A DNA stretch of 64,000 bases from Alphaproteobacteria bacterium (lineage in GTDB: Bacteria > Pseudomonadota > Alphaproteobacteria > Caulobacterales > Parvularculaceae). Below the pieces are notes generated by a model that did no database searches, had not been told where the DNA came from, and worked only from the letters and a program-made list of their open reading frames with translations. The DNA is taken from assembly GCA_030433215.1 (NCBI GenBank), contig JAUIMC010000012.1, positions 1-64,000 of the forward strand. Reading direction: 5' to 3'. The translations under genes and the position numbers were made by a program. Of this stretch, positions 57,773 through 64,000 are shown piece after piece (position 1 is the first letter of the stretch; each line of letters begins with the position of its first letter).

Positions 57773-58615
57773 ATGAGCGAAGTCTCCGAAACAGACGCAG
57801 CCCGCGCGCTTTTGCGCTGGCATCTCGAAATGGGCGTCGACGAGATGGTCGCGCCCTCCCCCGCCGATTTTTACGCCTGGGCGCCGCCCCAGGCGGGCGA
57901 GCCAAGCGTTGACGGGCCCGCCAGACGCGGCCCGGCGCCGCGCCTCGGCGACGTGAAGGCCGAGGTTGAGGCCGCACCGCCCCCGCCGGACAACCAGGCG
58001 ATCTCCACGGATGAGGCGATCCGCGCGGCCGAGGCCGCCGCAGCTGCTTGCGACAGCTTCGAAGCGCTGGAAGCCGCGGTCAAAGCCTTCGAGGGCTGCC
58101 CCCTAAAGGCGGGCGCGAAGAACACGGTATTCACCGACGGGACCGTGGGCGCGGATTTGCTGGTCATTGGCGAAGCGCCGGGCCGCGACGAGGACCTGCA
58201 GGGCAAGCCTTTTGTGGGCCGGGCCGGCCAGCTCCTCGACCGGATGCTCGCCGCCATCGGCCGGTCTCGGACGGAGAACACTTTGATTTCAAACGTGATT
58301 TTCTGGCGCCCTCCGGCCAACCGGACGCCGACGGCGCTCGAAACGGCGGTCTGCCGGCCCTTCGTCGACCGGCTGATCGAGCTTACCGAGCCGAAAGCCG
58401 TCTTGATCGCCGGCGGCGCCCCCCTGCAGGCTCTTCTGGGCGTCACCGGCATCATGCGGGCAAGGGGCGTCTGGCGGGAGATCGAGACGGCCTCAGGGGC
58501 GCGTTTTCCGGCCCTGCCGACCTATCACCCGGCGTTTCTCCTGCGCCAGCCAGGGGGCAAGCGCCTTGCCTGGGCCGATCTTCAATCCCTCGAGCAGAAG
58601 TTAAAGGGGCGTTAA
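57773..58615 (+). CDS. Uracil-DNA glycosylase, type 4 (family 4)
   Basis: 280 residues. The first 100 form an alanine-rich linker, then a family 4 UDG core: FVGRAGQLLDRMLAAIG preceded by LLVIGEAPGRDEDLQGKP (motif A) and followed by ISNVIFWRPPANRTPT, and YHPAFLLRQPGGKRLAW (motif B). The usual iron-sulfur Cys-x-x-Cys near the start is seen only as one Cys (FEGCPLKAGAK), a variant common in alphaproteobacteria; a second conserved Cys lies in TAVCRPFVDR. It removes uracil from DNA in base-excision repair. Confidence 0.9.
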   Translation: MSEVSETDAARALLRWHLEMGVDEMVAPSPADFYAWAPPQAGEPSVDGPARRGPAPRLGDVKAEVEAAPPPPDNQAISTDEAIRAAEAAAAACDSFEALEAAVKAFEGCPLKAGAKNTVFTDGTVGADLLVIGEAPGRDEDLQGKPFVGRAGQLLDRMLAAIGRSRTENTLISNVIFWRPPANRTPTALETAVCRPFVDRLIELTEPKAVLIAGGAPLQALLGVTGIMRARGVWREIETASGARFPALPTYHPAFLLRQPGGKRLAWADLQSLEQKLKGR

Positions 58616-58681
58616 CCGACATTACGATATTCTTAGGTGTAAAGTTCGGGGCGTTGGGATCATTTCCCATTTTTAAGATTT

Positions 58682-58702
58682 TCGCGGCGACAATCGCCGC
58701 GA
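58682..58702 (+). repeat. Perfect inverted repeat upstream of the lytic transglycosylase gene
   Basis: TCGCGGCGA-CAA-TCGCCGCGA, nine-base arms and a 3-nt loop, 40 nt upstream of the ATG. It may be a 5'-UTR hairpin or an operator. No T-run follows, so it is not a terminator of the UDG gene. Confidence 0.55.
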
Positions 58703-58742
58703 GAGAGCCCGTGCAGACAACGCGCGGGGAAAGGGTCGAGTG

Positions 58743-60536
58743 ATGAGGGTCGTGCGCTGGATTGCGGGGATTTCCTTCCTGACGGCTATGGCTGCGCCGG
58801 TTCTCGCGGCGACGCCTGAAGCCGAGCCGGATGCGCCGCCGCCTGCCGCAGCATCCGAAGCCGTGATCGCGGAAGCCCCCGCACCCCCTTCCCTCCGTGT
58901 GCTGAACACCGCCGACGCCGCGCTTTACAAGGAAATTTTCGCGCTTCAGGAAGACGGCCGCTGGAACGAGGCGGACGCGAAGATCGCAGCCGTCGAGAAC
59001 GACATCCTGATGGGCTATGTCCAGTATCAGCGCTATATGCACCCCACGGATTATCGCTCGACCTTCAGCGAACTGAAGCGCTGGATGGCTTTTTACGCCG
59101 ATCATCCGGAAGCGGATAAAATCTATTCCCTCGCCCGCCGCCGCCAGCCCCGGGACCAGTCCGCGCCGGTGCGCCCGATCACGCGCAAATGGCGCTCCGA
59201 GCCAAGCAAGGATCTTCATCCCGAATTGCTCGAAGACTACGACAAGACAGGCGAGGCGCGCACCCGCCGCATCGAGGGTCGCGTGCGCTATCTGGCCAAC
59301 AAAGAACAGGCCCTCGTCGCGCAAAAGGAAATCGACGGCCATTTGCGCCGCGGGACCATCACGACGCGCCAATATGACCGCATGCGCTCCTGGATCGCCG
59401 CGAGCCTTTACTACCAGGGCTATGTGGATGCGGCGCAGGAAATCGCCCAAAGCGCCGCGGAGCGCAATGGCGACACCGCCGTGCTCGCCTACTGGATCGC
59501 CGGGTTGATCGAGTTCCGCGAGGGGGACCTTGCGACCGCCCATCGCCATTTCACCGCCATGGCGGCGGTTCCCTATCAGGAAGACTCGCTTCGCGCCGCC
59601 GCCGGCTTCTGGGCCGCGCGCACCGCGCTCGCCGCCGGCGCGCCCGCCGACGTGACGCCCAATCTCGAGATCGCGGCCGGCTATCCCTTCACCTTTTACG
59701 GACAGCTCGCCCTCGCCCAGCTTGGCCGCGCCTATGATTTCAACTGGGCGGCGCCGGAGCTGACGCAGGAAGAGTTCGAAAACCTGACGGAAGAGCAGCC
59801 GCGCATCCTCCGCGCAGTTGCGCTGGCCGAAGCCGGCCGTACGAGCGAGGCGGACATCGAACTGCGCTGGGCCAACGGCGCGATCGAAGACGAGATGACG
59901 AAACCGCTGCTCGCCATCGCCGTCGCGCTCGACCTCCCCGCCGCGCAAATCGACATCGCCCTTTCCCATGACGATCCCGCGCTGCAGGCCGGGCTCTTCC
60001 CGATCCCGCATTACACGCCCGATAGCGGCTTCCGGGTGGACCGCGCGCTTCTCTATGCGCTGATGCGCCAGGAATCGAAGTTCAAGACCGACGCCACGAG
60101 CCGCGTCGGCGCGCGCGGGCTCATGCAGCTGATGCCGCGCACGGCGAGCTATATCTCCGGCGACCGCTCCTTGCGCTACCGCTCGGGCCGCGACCGGCTT
60201 TACGACCCCTCCTACAATATGGAGCTCGGTCAGACTTATGTGGATCATTTGATGACCCGCTCGGTCGACGGCGACCTCTTCAATCTCGCCGCCGCCTATA
60301 ATGGCGGGCCGGGCAATTTGCGCCGCTGGCAGCGCGCGGTGGAGGTCGAGGACCCCTTGCTCTTTATCGAGAGCATTCCGAACCGCGAAAGCCGCGACTT
60401 TGTGGAAAAAGTGCTGACCAATTTCTGGGTCTACCGCGCCCGGCTGGGCCAGCCGGCGCCCTCGCGCGACAAGGTCGCCGCCGGCGAATTGCCGCTCTAC
60501 GAAGCCCTCGACCAGATCGCCGAGCAGGCGGAGTAA
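58743..60536 (+). CDS. slt: Soluble lytic murein transglycosylase (Slt-type)
   Basis: The ATG at 58743 (after AAAGGGTCGAGTG) gives 597 residues, with a signal peptide (MRVVRWIAGISFLTAMAAPV). The long superhelical U-domain is followed by the C-terminal lysozyme-like domain: LLYALMRQESKFKTDATSRV with the catalytic Glu, GARGLMQLMPRTA and FNLAAAYNGGPGNLRRW. Slt enzymes cleave the MurNAc-GlcNAc bond by transglycosylation with 1,6-anhydro product formation in the periplasm. The C-terminus ends AEQAE after a proline-rich segment. Confidence 0.92.
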   Translation: MRVVRWIAGISFLTAMAAPVLAATPEAEPDAPPPAAASEAVIAEAPAPPSLRVLNTADAALYKEIFALQEDGRWNEADAKIAAVENDILMGYVQYQRYMHPTDYRSTFSELKRWMAFYADHPEADKIYSLARRRQPRDQSAPVRPITRKWRSEPSKDLHPELLEDYDKTGEARTRRIEGRVRYLANKEQALVAQKEIDGHLRRGTITTRQYDRMRSWIAASLYYQGYVDAAQEIAQSAAERNGDTAVLAYWIAGLIEFREGDLATAHRHFTAMAAVPYQEDSLRAAAGFWAARTALAAGAPADVTPNLEIAAGYPFTFYGQLALAQLGRAYDFNWAAPELTQEEFENLTEEQPRILRAVALAEAGRTSEADIELRWANGAIEDEMTKPLLAIAVALDLPAAQIDIALSHDDPALQAGLFPIPHYTPDSGFRVDRALLYALMRQESKFKTDATSRVGARGLMQLMPRTASYISGDRSLRYRSGRDRLYDPSYNMELGQTYVDHLMTRSVDGDLFNLAAAYNGGPGNLRRWQRAVEVEDPLLFIESIPNRESRDFVEKVLTNFWVYRARLGQPAPSRDKVAAGELPLYEALDQIAEQAE

Positions 60537-60555
60537 CGTCTCCGCGCGCCTCGCC

Positions 60556-61272
60556 TCAGCCGGCCACGAACAGGTGTCCGGCCATGCCCACCATGAAGCC
60601 GAGCACCGCGCCCAGCGAGGGATACCAGCTGCGCTCCAGCTTCGCCTGAGGGGCCACGTCACGGAACACCAGAAACACGATGCCCCCGGCGCAGAAGGTC
60701 ATGATCGTCCCGAGTAGCGGATGCTCCGGCGTGAACGCCGCATAGCCGAGAAAACCCCAGCCGATCCCGCTCAGCGCCGCCAGGGAGATCACCATCAGCG
60801 CATGCCGGCCAATGCCCGCCCGGTCGGACTGGTGCTTGATCTCGCGATAAGCGTTGAAGGCTTCGGGAATATTCTGCGCGGCGATGATCAGCGTCAGGAA
60901 CAGCGCTTCCTCATAGCTGCGGGTGATAATGGCGCCGACGACGATGGCCTCAGGCACGAAGTCAAGCAGCATGGCGAGAAGCTGTGACAGGGGCGTGCCG
61001 TGATTGGTGAAATAACGGTCGCAGGCCATGAACACGACCGCGCCGCCCGTAAAACTCGCAAGTGAGGCCCAGGCCGGCTGCAACGCCATGCCTTTCGGCA
61101 CCAAGACCAGCGACACCGCCGCAAGCAAGGCGCCGCCGCCAAAGGCGATCACGGCGTGACGGGTTTCGGAGCGCATCCAGGCCGGATGCACGCGCTCCCA
61201 ATGGCCGAGCGCGCCGCCGGCGATCGCCGACAGGGACGCAATCAGGAGCAGGATGAAAAGATCGAGAGCCAT
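60556..61272 (-). CDS. ZIP family metal transporter-like protein
   Basis: 238 residues with eight predicted hydrophobic segments. The ZIP fingerprint HNxPEG appears in degraded form as MLLDFVPEAIVVGAIIT in one segment and AAQNIPEAFNAYREI in the next. The first has Asp in place of the usual His, which could alter metal binding or specificity. The other helices fit the ZIP layout (GGALLAAVSLVLVPKGM and GTIMTFCAGGIVFLVFRDVA). ZIP proteins move Zn, Fe, Mn or Co into the cytoplasm. No metal-regulatory gene is adjacent. Confidence 0.78.
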   Translation of the reverse strand: MALDLFILLLIASLSAIAGGALGHWERVHPAWMRSETRHAVIAFGGGALLAAVSLVLVPKGMALQPAWASLASFTGGAVVFMACDRYFTNHGTPLSQLLAMLLDFVPEAIVVGAIITRSYEEALFLTLIIAAQNIPEAFNAYREIKHQSDRAGIGRHALMVISLAALSGIGWGFLGYAAFTPEHPLLGTIMTFCAGGIVFLVFRDVAPQAKLERSWYPSLGAVLGFMVGMAGHLFVAG

Positions 61273-61408
61273 GCGTTTCGGTCCTGACCCTTAAACGCCG
61301 AACCGCAGAGCTCGCAATAGCCAGGGGACATAAACCGGCAATAATGCTAGGGATTGGCGGGTATTGGCTCTGGCCGGCGCCGTCGGCCTTCACGCTCACG
61401 AGACTCTC

Positions 61409-61825
61409 ATGACCTCTTCTTCCAGTATCGATGCGGAAGGCGGCTGCCTGTGCGGGCGCATCCGCTATCGCGTCTCCGGCGCAATCGCGGAAAGCGGTTA
61501 TTGCCATTGCCGCACCTGCCAGCGCCAGTCCGGCGCGCCCGCCGTCGCCTGGTTTGCGCTCGCGCCCTCCGGCTTTTCCTATCTGAAGGGCGAGCCCGGC
61601 GTCTATCGCGCCTCGGATCATGCAAGCCGCGAGTTCTGCCGCGATTGCGGCGGCTATCTCGTATTCAGGGAAGACGATCCGAAGGAAACGCTGAGCGTCA
61701 ATACGGCGAGCCTGGACGATCCCGCCTTGGCGCCGCCGGAATGTCATATCTATTGCGAGAGCCGTATCCCGTGGTTCGACACCGCGGACGATCTGCCGAG
61801 ATTTGAGCGCGGGCCGCTGCCGTAG
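61409..61825 (+). CDS. GFA (glutathione-dependent formaldehyde-activating) family protein
   Basis: The ATG at 61409 gives 138 residues. Zinc-ligand motifs are visible as GGCLCGRIRYRV, SGYCHCRTCQRQSGAP and SREFCRDCGGYLVF, the standard GFA/CENP-V domain. The founding enzyme joins formaldehyde to glutathione; most members are uncharacterised and may bind other thiol or aldehyde substrates. It is convergent with the tadC gene, nine bases apart, and has no shared operon. Confidence 0.85.
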   Translation: MTSSSSIDAEGGCLCGRIRYRVSGAIAESGYCHCRTCQRQSGAPAVAWFALAPSGFSYLKGEPGVYRASDHASREFCRDCGGYLVFREDDPKETLSVNTASLDDPALAPPECHIYCESRIPWFDTADDLPRFERGPLP

Positions 61826-61834
61826 CAGGCCCGC

Positions 61835-62806
61835 TTACTCCATTCCCATGACGCCCATGATCGCCGGTCCGAGAATGACGGCGAAGAGAACCGGCAGGAA
61901 GAAGCCGATCATCGGCACGGTGAGTTTCGGCGGCAGCGCGGCGGCTTTCTTTTCCGCTTCCTGCATGCGCATGTCGCGGCTTTCCTTGGCCATGACGCGC
62001 AGGGACTGGCCGAGGGGCGTGCCGTATTTTTCCGACTGCACCAGCGCCGTAACGACGCCCCTGACGGCGTCGAGCCCGGTGCGCTCAGCGAGGTTGATAT
62101 AGGCCTGTTTGCGTTCCTGGAGATAAGAGAGTTCCGCCGTCGTCAGCCCCAGCTCTTCCGCGAGCTCGGGACAGTTCGGCCCGACCTCGTCGCCGACTTT
62201 CTGGAAGGCGGCTTCGATGGACATGCCCGATTCAACGCAGATCAGCAGCAGGTCGAGCGCGTCCGGCCAGAATTCCTGAATTTTCTGCTGTCGCTTGGAG
62301 ACCGCATTCGAGATGTAGATGTTCGGCAGATAAAAGCCGAGGAAAAAGCCGCCCATGGTGGCGAGCAGACGGCCGAAGCTGTCCAGTTCGAAACCGTCAA
62401 GCAGGTAAACATAAACGCCGGTGATGATCGCCACCACGAAAGGTAGGCCGAGACGCGCGGCCATGAAGGTGAAGACCGGGCCCTGACCGCGATAGCCGGC
62501 CATCATCAGTTTCTTGCGCGCCGAGTCCGCATCGAACACTTCGAGCAGCTTCAGGCTTTCCACGACTTCCTTGATCGCGCCCTGCGGGCTCGTATTGCGA
62601 AGGCCCTTGGTCTTTTTCGCCAGCGATTCGCGCTGCTGCTTGCGCAGGTTCTCGCGATAACTGCCGACAGACTTCATCCGCTCCTTGAGCTTGTCTTTCA
62701 CCAGCAGCGGCTCGAGCACTGTGTACAGCGTCGCAATCGCCGCCAGGGAAACCAGCGCAGCGATCTGGAAAGAGCGGTCGGTTATGGCGTTAACGAGCGC
62801 TTCCAT
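61835..62806 (-). CDS. tadC: Tad pilus assembly inner-membrane protein TadC
   Basis: 323 residues of the GspF family. Hydrophobic segments are placed as in TadC/CpaH, near residues 17-33, 110-145 and 290-315. AARLGLPFVVAIITGVYVYL, FWPDALDLLLICVESGMSIE and GTPLGQSLRVMAKESRDMRM are typical. It pairs with TadB to form the platform for the Tad/Flp pilus. Start ATG at 62804-62806, four bases after the tadB stop. The whole cluster reads leftward on the reverse strand. Confidence 0.92.
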   Translation of the reverse strand: MEALVNAITDRSFQIAALVSLAAIATLYTVLEPLLVKDKLKERMKSVGSYRENLRKQQRESLAKKTKGLRNTSPQGAIKEVVESLKLLEVFDADSARKKLMMAGYRGQGPVFTFMAARLGLPFVVAIITGVYVYLLDGFELDSFGRLLATMGGFFLGFYLPNIYISNAVSKRQQKIQEFWPDALDLLLICVESGMSIEAAFQKVGDEVGPNCPELAEELGLTTAELSYLQERKQAYINLAERTGLDAVRGVVTALVQSEKYGTPLGQSLRVMAKESRDMRMQEAEKKAAALPPKLTVPMIGFFLPVLFAVILGPAIMGVMGME

Positions 62807-62810
62807 GGAT

Positions 62811-63803
62811 CTAAACCTTGATCTGCGTCATCTTCTTCATCACGAAAATGCCGGTGCTCATCCAAAGCCCCGCGCCGATCAGAATGAAGTTGCCGACTTT
62901 CGTCGCAAACAGGGGCACCAGATAATCCGGCGATGAAAGGTGCACGGCGCCCGCCACCAGGAAGGGCAGCGAGCCGATAATCCAGGCGGAAGCCTTCGCT
63001 TCAGATGACAGCGCCTTGATCTTGCCCTCCATCAGCTTGCGCGAACGCAGGACGGCGCCAAGGTTGCCGAGCGCTTCTGCAAGGTTGCCGCCCGTCTTTT
63101 GCTGGATCATCAGAACGATGCCGAAGAAGTTGACCTCCTGCAGCGGCATGCGTTCATACATGCGCTCGAGCGCCTGCTCCAGGGAAAGGCCGACGCGAAT
63201 GCCTTCGACCAACATGTGAAATTCGTCGCAGACAGGGCGCGGCGCCTCGCGCGCAATGATTTTCAGACATTCATTGACCGGCAGGCCGGTCTTCACGCCG
63301 CGGACAATAACGTCGATGGCGTTTGAAAATTCGTCGACGAATTTTTTCTGGCGACGGGCCCGCAGGAAGTTCAGGACCCAGCGCGGAAAACCGAAACCGC
63401 CGACCAGCAGCAAAAGCCCGCTGATCCAGGGCTGCTGCCCGGAAACGACGCCGATCAGCCCGAAAACAGCCGCGAGAATGACGCTGGCGATATAGAAATG
63501 CTTTCGTTTGATCGGCAGGCCCGCCTGTTCGAGCATCTGGTCCATCGACAGGCGGCGCTTTTTCTTGAGATTCTTGGTCTTATTATCGATCGCAGCGAGC
63601 GATTCAGCGAGCTTCTTGCGGCGCTCCTTGTTCTGCGCTTCGGCATTGGGGCCGCCGGCGCGTTTCACCGCCTTGGCCGCATTCATTTCCTCAACGCGGC
63701 GCTTGGTCTTGTCTTTCTGGTTGGGCGCAAGCAACACGAAAGCGAGCGCGCCAAAACAGACGAGCCCCAGAACCAGAACAAGAATGATCTGCTGCTGATC
63801 CAT
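62811..63803 (-). CDS. tadB: Tad pilus assembly inner-membrane protein TadB
   Basis: 330 residues of the GspF/TadB family. N-terminal transmembrane helix (IILVLVLGLVCFGALAFVLL), then a basic cytoplasmic region, then the conserved core AIDVIVRGVKTGLPVNECL and MIQQKTGGNLAEALGNLGAV. It forms the inner-membrane platform together with TadC. The ATG is at 63801-63803, twelve bases after the stop of the cpaF-like gene, so the cluster order is cpaF-tadB-tadC. The basic segment RKKLAESLAAIDNKTKNLKK is a long, charged linker. Confidence 0.93.
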   Translation of the reverse strand: MDQQQIILVLVLGLVCFGALAFVLLAPNQKDKTKRRVEEMNAAKAVKRAGGPNAEAQNKERRKKLAESLAAIDNKTKNLKKKRRLSMDQMLEQAGLPIKRKHFYIASVILAAVFGLIGVVSGQQPWISGLLLLVGGFGFPRWVLNFLRARRQKKFVDEFSNAIDVIVRGVKTGLPVNECLKIIAREAPRPVCDEFHMLVEGIRVGLSLEQALERMYERMPLQEVNFFGIVLMIQQKTGGNLAEALGNLGAVLRSRKLMEGKIKALSSEAKASAWIIGSLPFLVAGAVHLSSPDYLVPLFATKVGNFILIGAGLWMSTGIFVMKKMTQIKV

Positions 63804-63815
63804 GCGCCGCCTCTC

Positions 63816-64000
63816 TTAGTCCGCCGCCGCGTCGAGCGCGCCGGCCAGCTCGGCTTCCTTGCCGTAATACCGGGCGCGATCCCAGAACGCCGGTCGCGCG
63901 ATCCCGGTGGATTTATGCTTGCCGACGATTTTGCCGTCGGCGTCCTCGCCATCCATGTCGTAGATGAAGAGATCCTGGGTGATGATGGTGTCGCCTTCGG
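63816..64000 (-). CDS. cpaF: CpaF/TadA-type ATPase, C-terminal part, cut by window edge
   Basis: The reverse strand carries 61 codons ending with TAA at 63816-63818 and beginning in mid-codon at the window edge. ITQDLFIYDMDGEDADGKIV and GIARPAFWDRARYYGKEAEL are the C-terminal signature of the Tad/Flp secretion ATPase CpaF (TadA). It powers pilus assembly and sits 12 bases before tadB. The Walker motifs lie beyond the window. Confidence 0.9.
   Translation of the reverse strand, partial: EGDTIITQDLFIYDMDGEDADGKIVGKHKSTGIARPAFWDRARYYGKEAELAGALDAAAD

Noticed and set aside
58452-60662. Reverse ORF of 736 residues over the lytic transglycosylase gene
   Set aside because: The sequence is Gly/Arg/Ala-rich antisense with no domain signature. 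The forward strand has the complete Slt domains.
1-64000. CRISPR arrays, insertion sequences, prophage and replication origins
   Set aside because: No regularly spaced direct repeats, transposase, integrase, phage structural genes or DnaA-box clusters were seen on either strand.

Overview
The window is high-GC, densely coding bacterial chromosome with short intergenic gaps. The gene content points to an alphaproteobacterium of the Caulobacterales/Parvularculales/Hyphomonadaceae kind. Indicators are a CpdR-type response regulator divergent from an N-formylglutamate amidohydrolase, DUF2794 and DUF1272 proteins, a SapC-family protein, a RpoH/ROSE-type small heat-shock gene, a suhB/MmgR-like sRNA, a Tad pilus locus, and an ETF-ubiquinone oxidoreductase. 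This placement is inference from gene content; no 16S rRNA gene is present. No prophage, insertion sequence, CRISPR array, or plasmid or transfer gene was seen.

Layout. (1) 1-7112: a possible catabolic cluster with a CaiB/BaiF CoA-transferase (cut by the window edge), a citryl-CoA-lyase-like protein, two different core-MetE-like zinc enzymes flanking a methyltransferase-like protein, a SnoaL-like protein and a spinster-type MFS transporter. (2) 7156-11651: a stand-alone LigD-type polymerase, a membrane protein, a SYLF protein, a translationally coupled pair (alkyltransferase-like protein plus isonitrile-hydratase-like protein) and a cysteine-rich lipoprotein. (3) 11668-19776, reverse strand: an acyl-CoA degradation cluster with CoA ligase, two acyl-CoA dehydrogenases, MaoC hydratase, MFE-2-like SDR and thiolase, plus OsmC, DUF1272 and a lipoprotein. 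(4) 19864-29130: a polysaccharide flippase, a SuhB-like phosphatase, a phosphoglycerate-mutase-like protein, a small heat-shock gene, a methyltransferase-like lipoprotein/SCP2/hydrolase operon, hisN, an XRE regulator and a glycosyltransferase. (5) 29131-31773: a regulatory RNA region, N-formylglutamate amidohydrolase, cpdR and tRNA-Val(GAC). (6) 31774-50333: housekeeping and envelope genes (rsmB, a BI-1 protein, sulfurtransferase, hisS, cyclophilin, pgi, dsbD-like, SapC, yjbQ, S49 peptidase) with three palindromic intergenic repeats. (7) 50520-61825: ispB, a WecA-like transferase, ispE, a TPR lipoprotein, ETF-QO, a YhhN protein, type-4 UDG, a lytic transglycosylase, a ZIP transporter and a GFA protein. 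(8) 61835-64000: tadC, tadB and the 3' end of the CpaF/TadA ATPase, which continue beyond the window.

Working together. The acyl-CoA dehydrogenases of region 3 would pass electrons through ETF to the ETF-QO of region 7. The MaoC and SDR pair suggests an R-hydroxyacyl (MFE-2-like) form of beta-oxidation. Region 1 looks like a separate pathway combining CoA transfer, C-C cleavage and thiol/methyl chemistry, and I cannot name its substrate.

The clearest regulatory features are a RpoH-like promoter plus a candidate ROSE RNA thermometer upstream of the small heat-shock gene, and a compact sRNA gene with a 17-nt-spaced promoter, a double palindromic operator and a strong terminator. A TTAA-N7-TTAA box (CtrA-like) lies upstream of the DUF2794 gene. 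Several ORF-track starts were moved to internal ATG/GTG codons where ribosome binding sites or gene overlaps support it.
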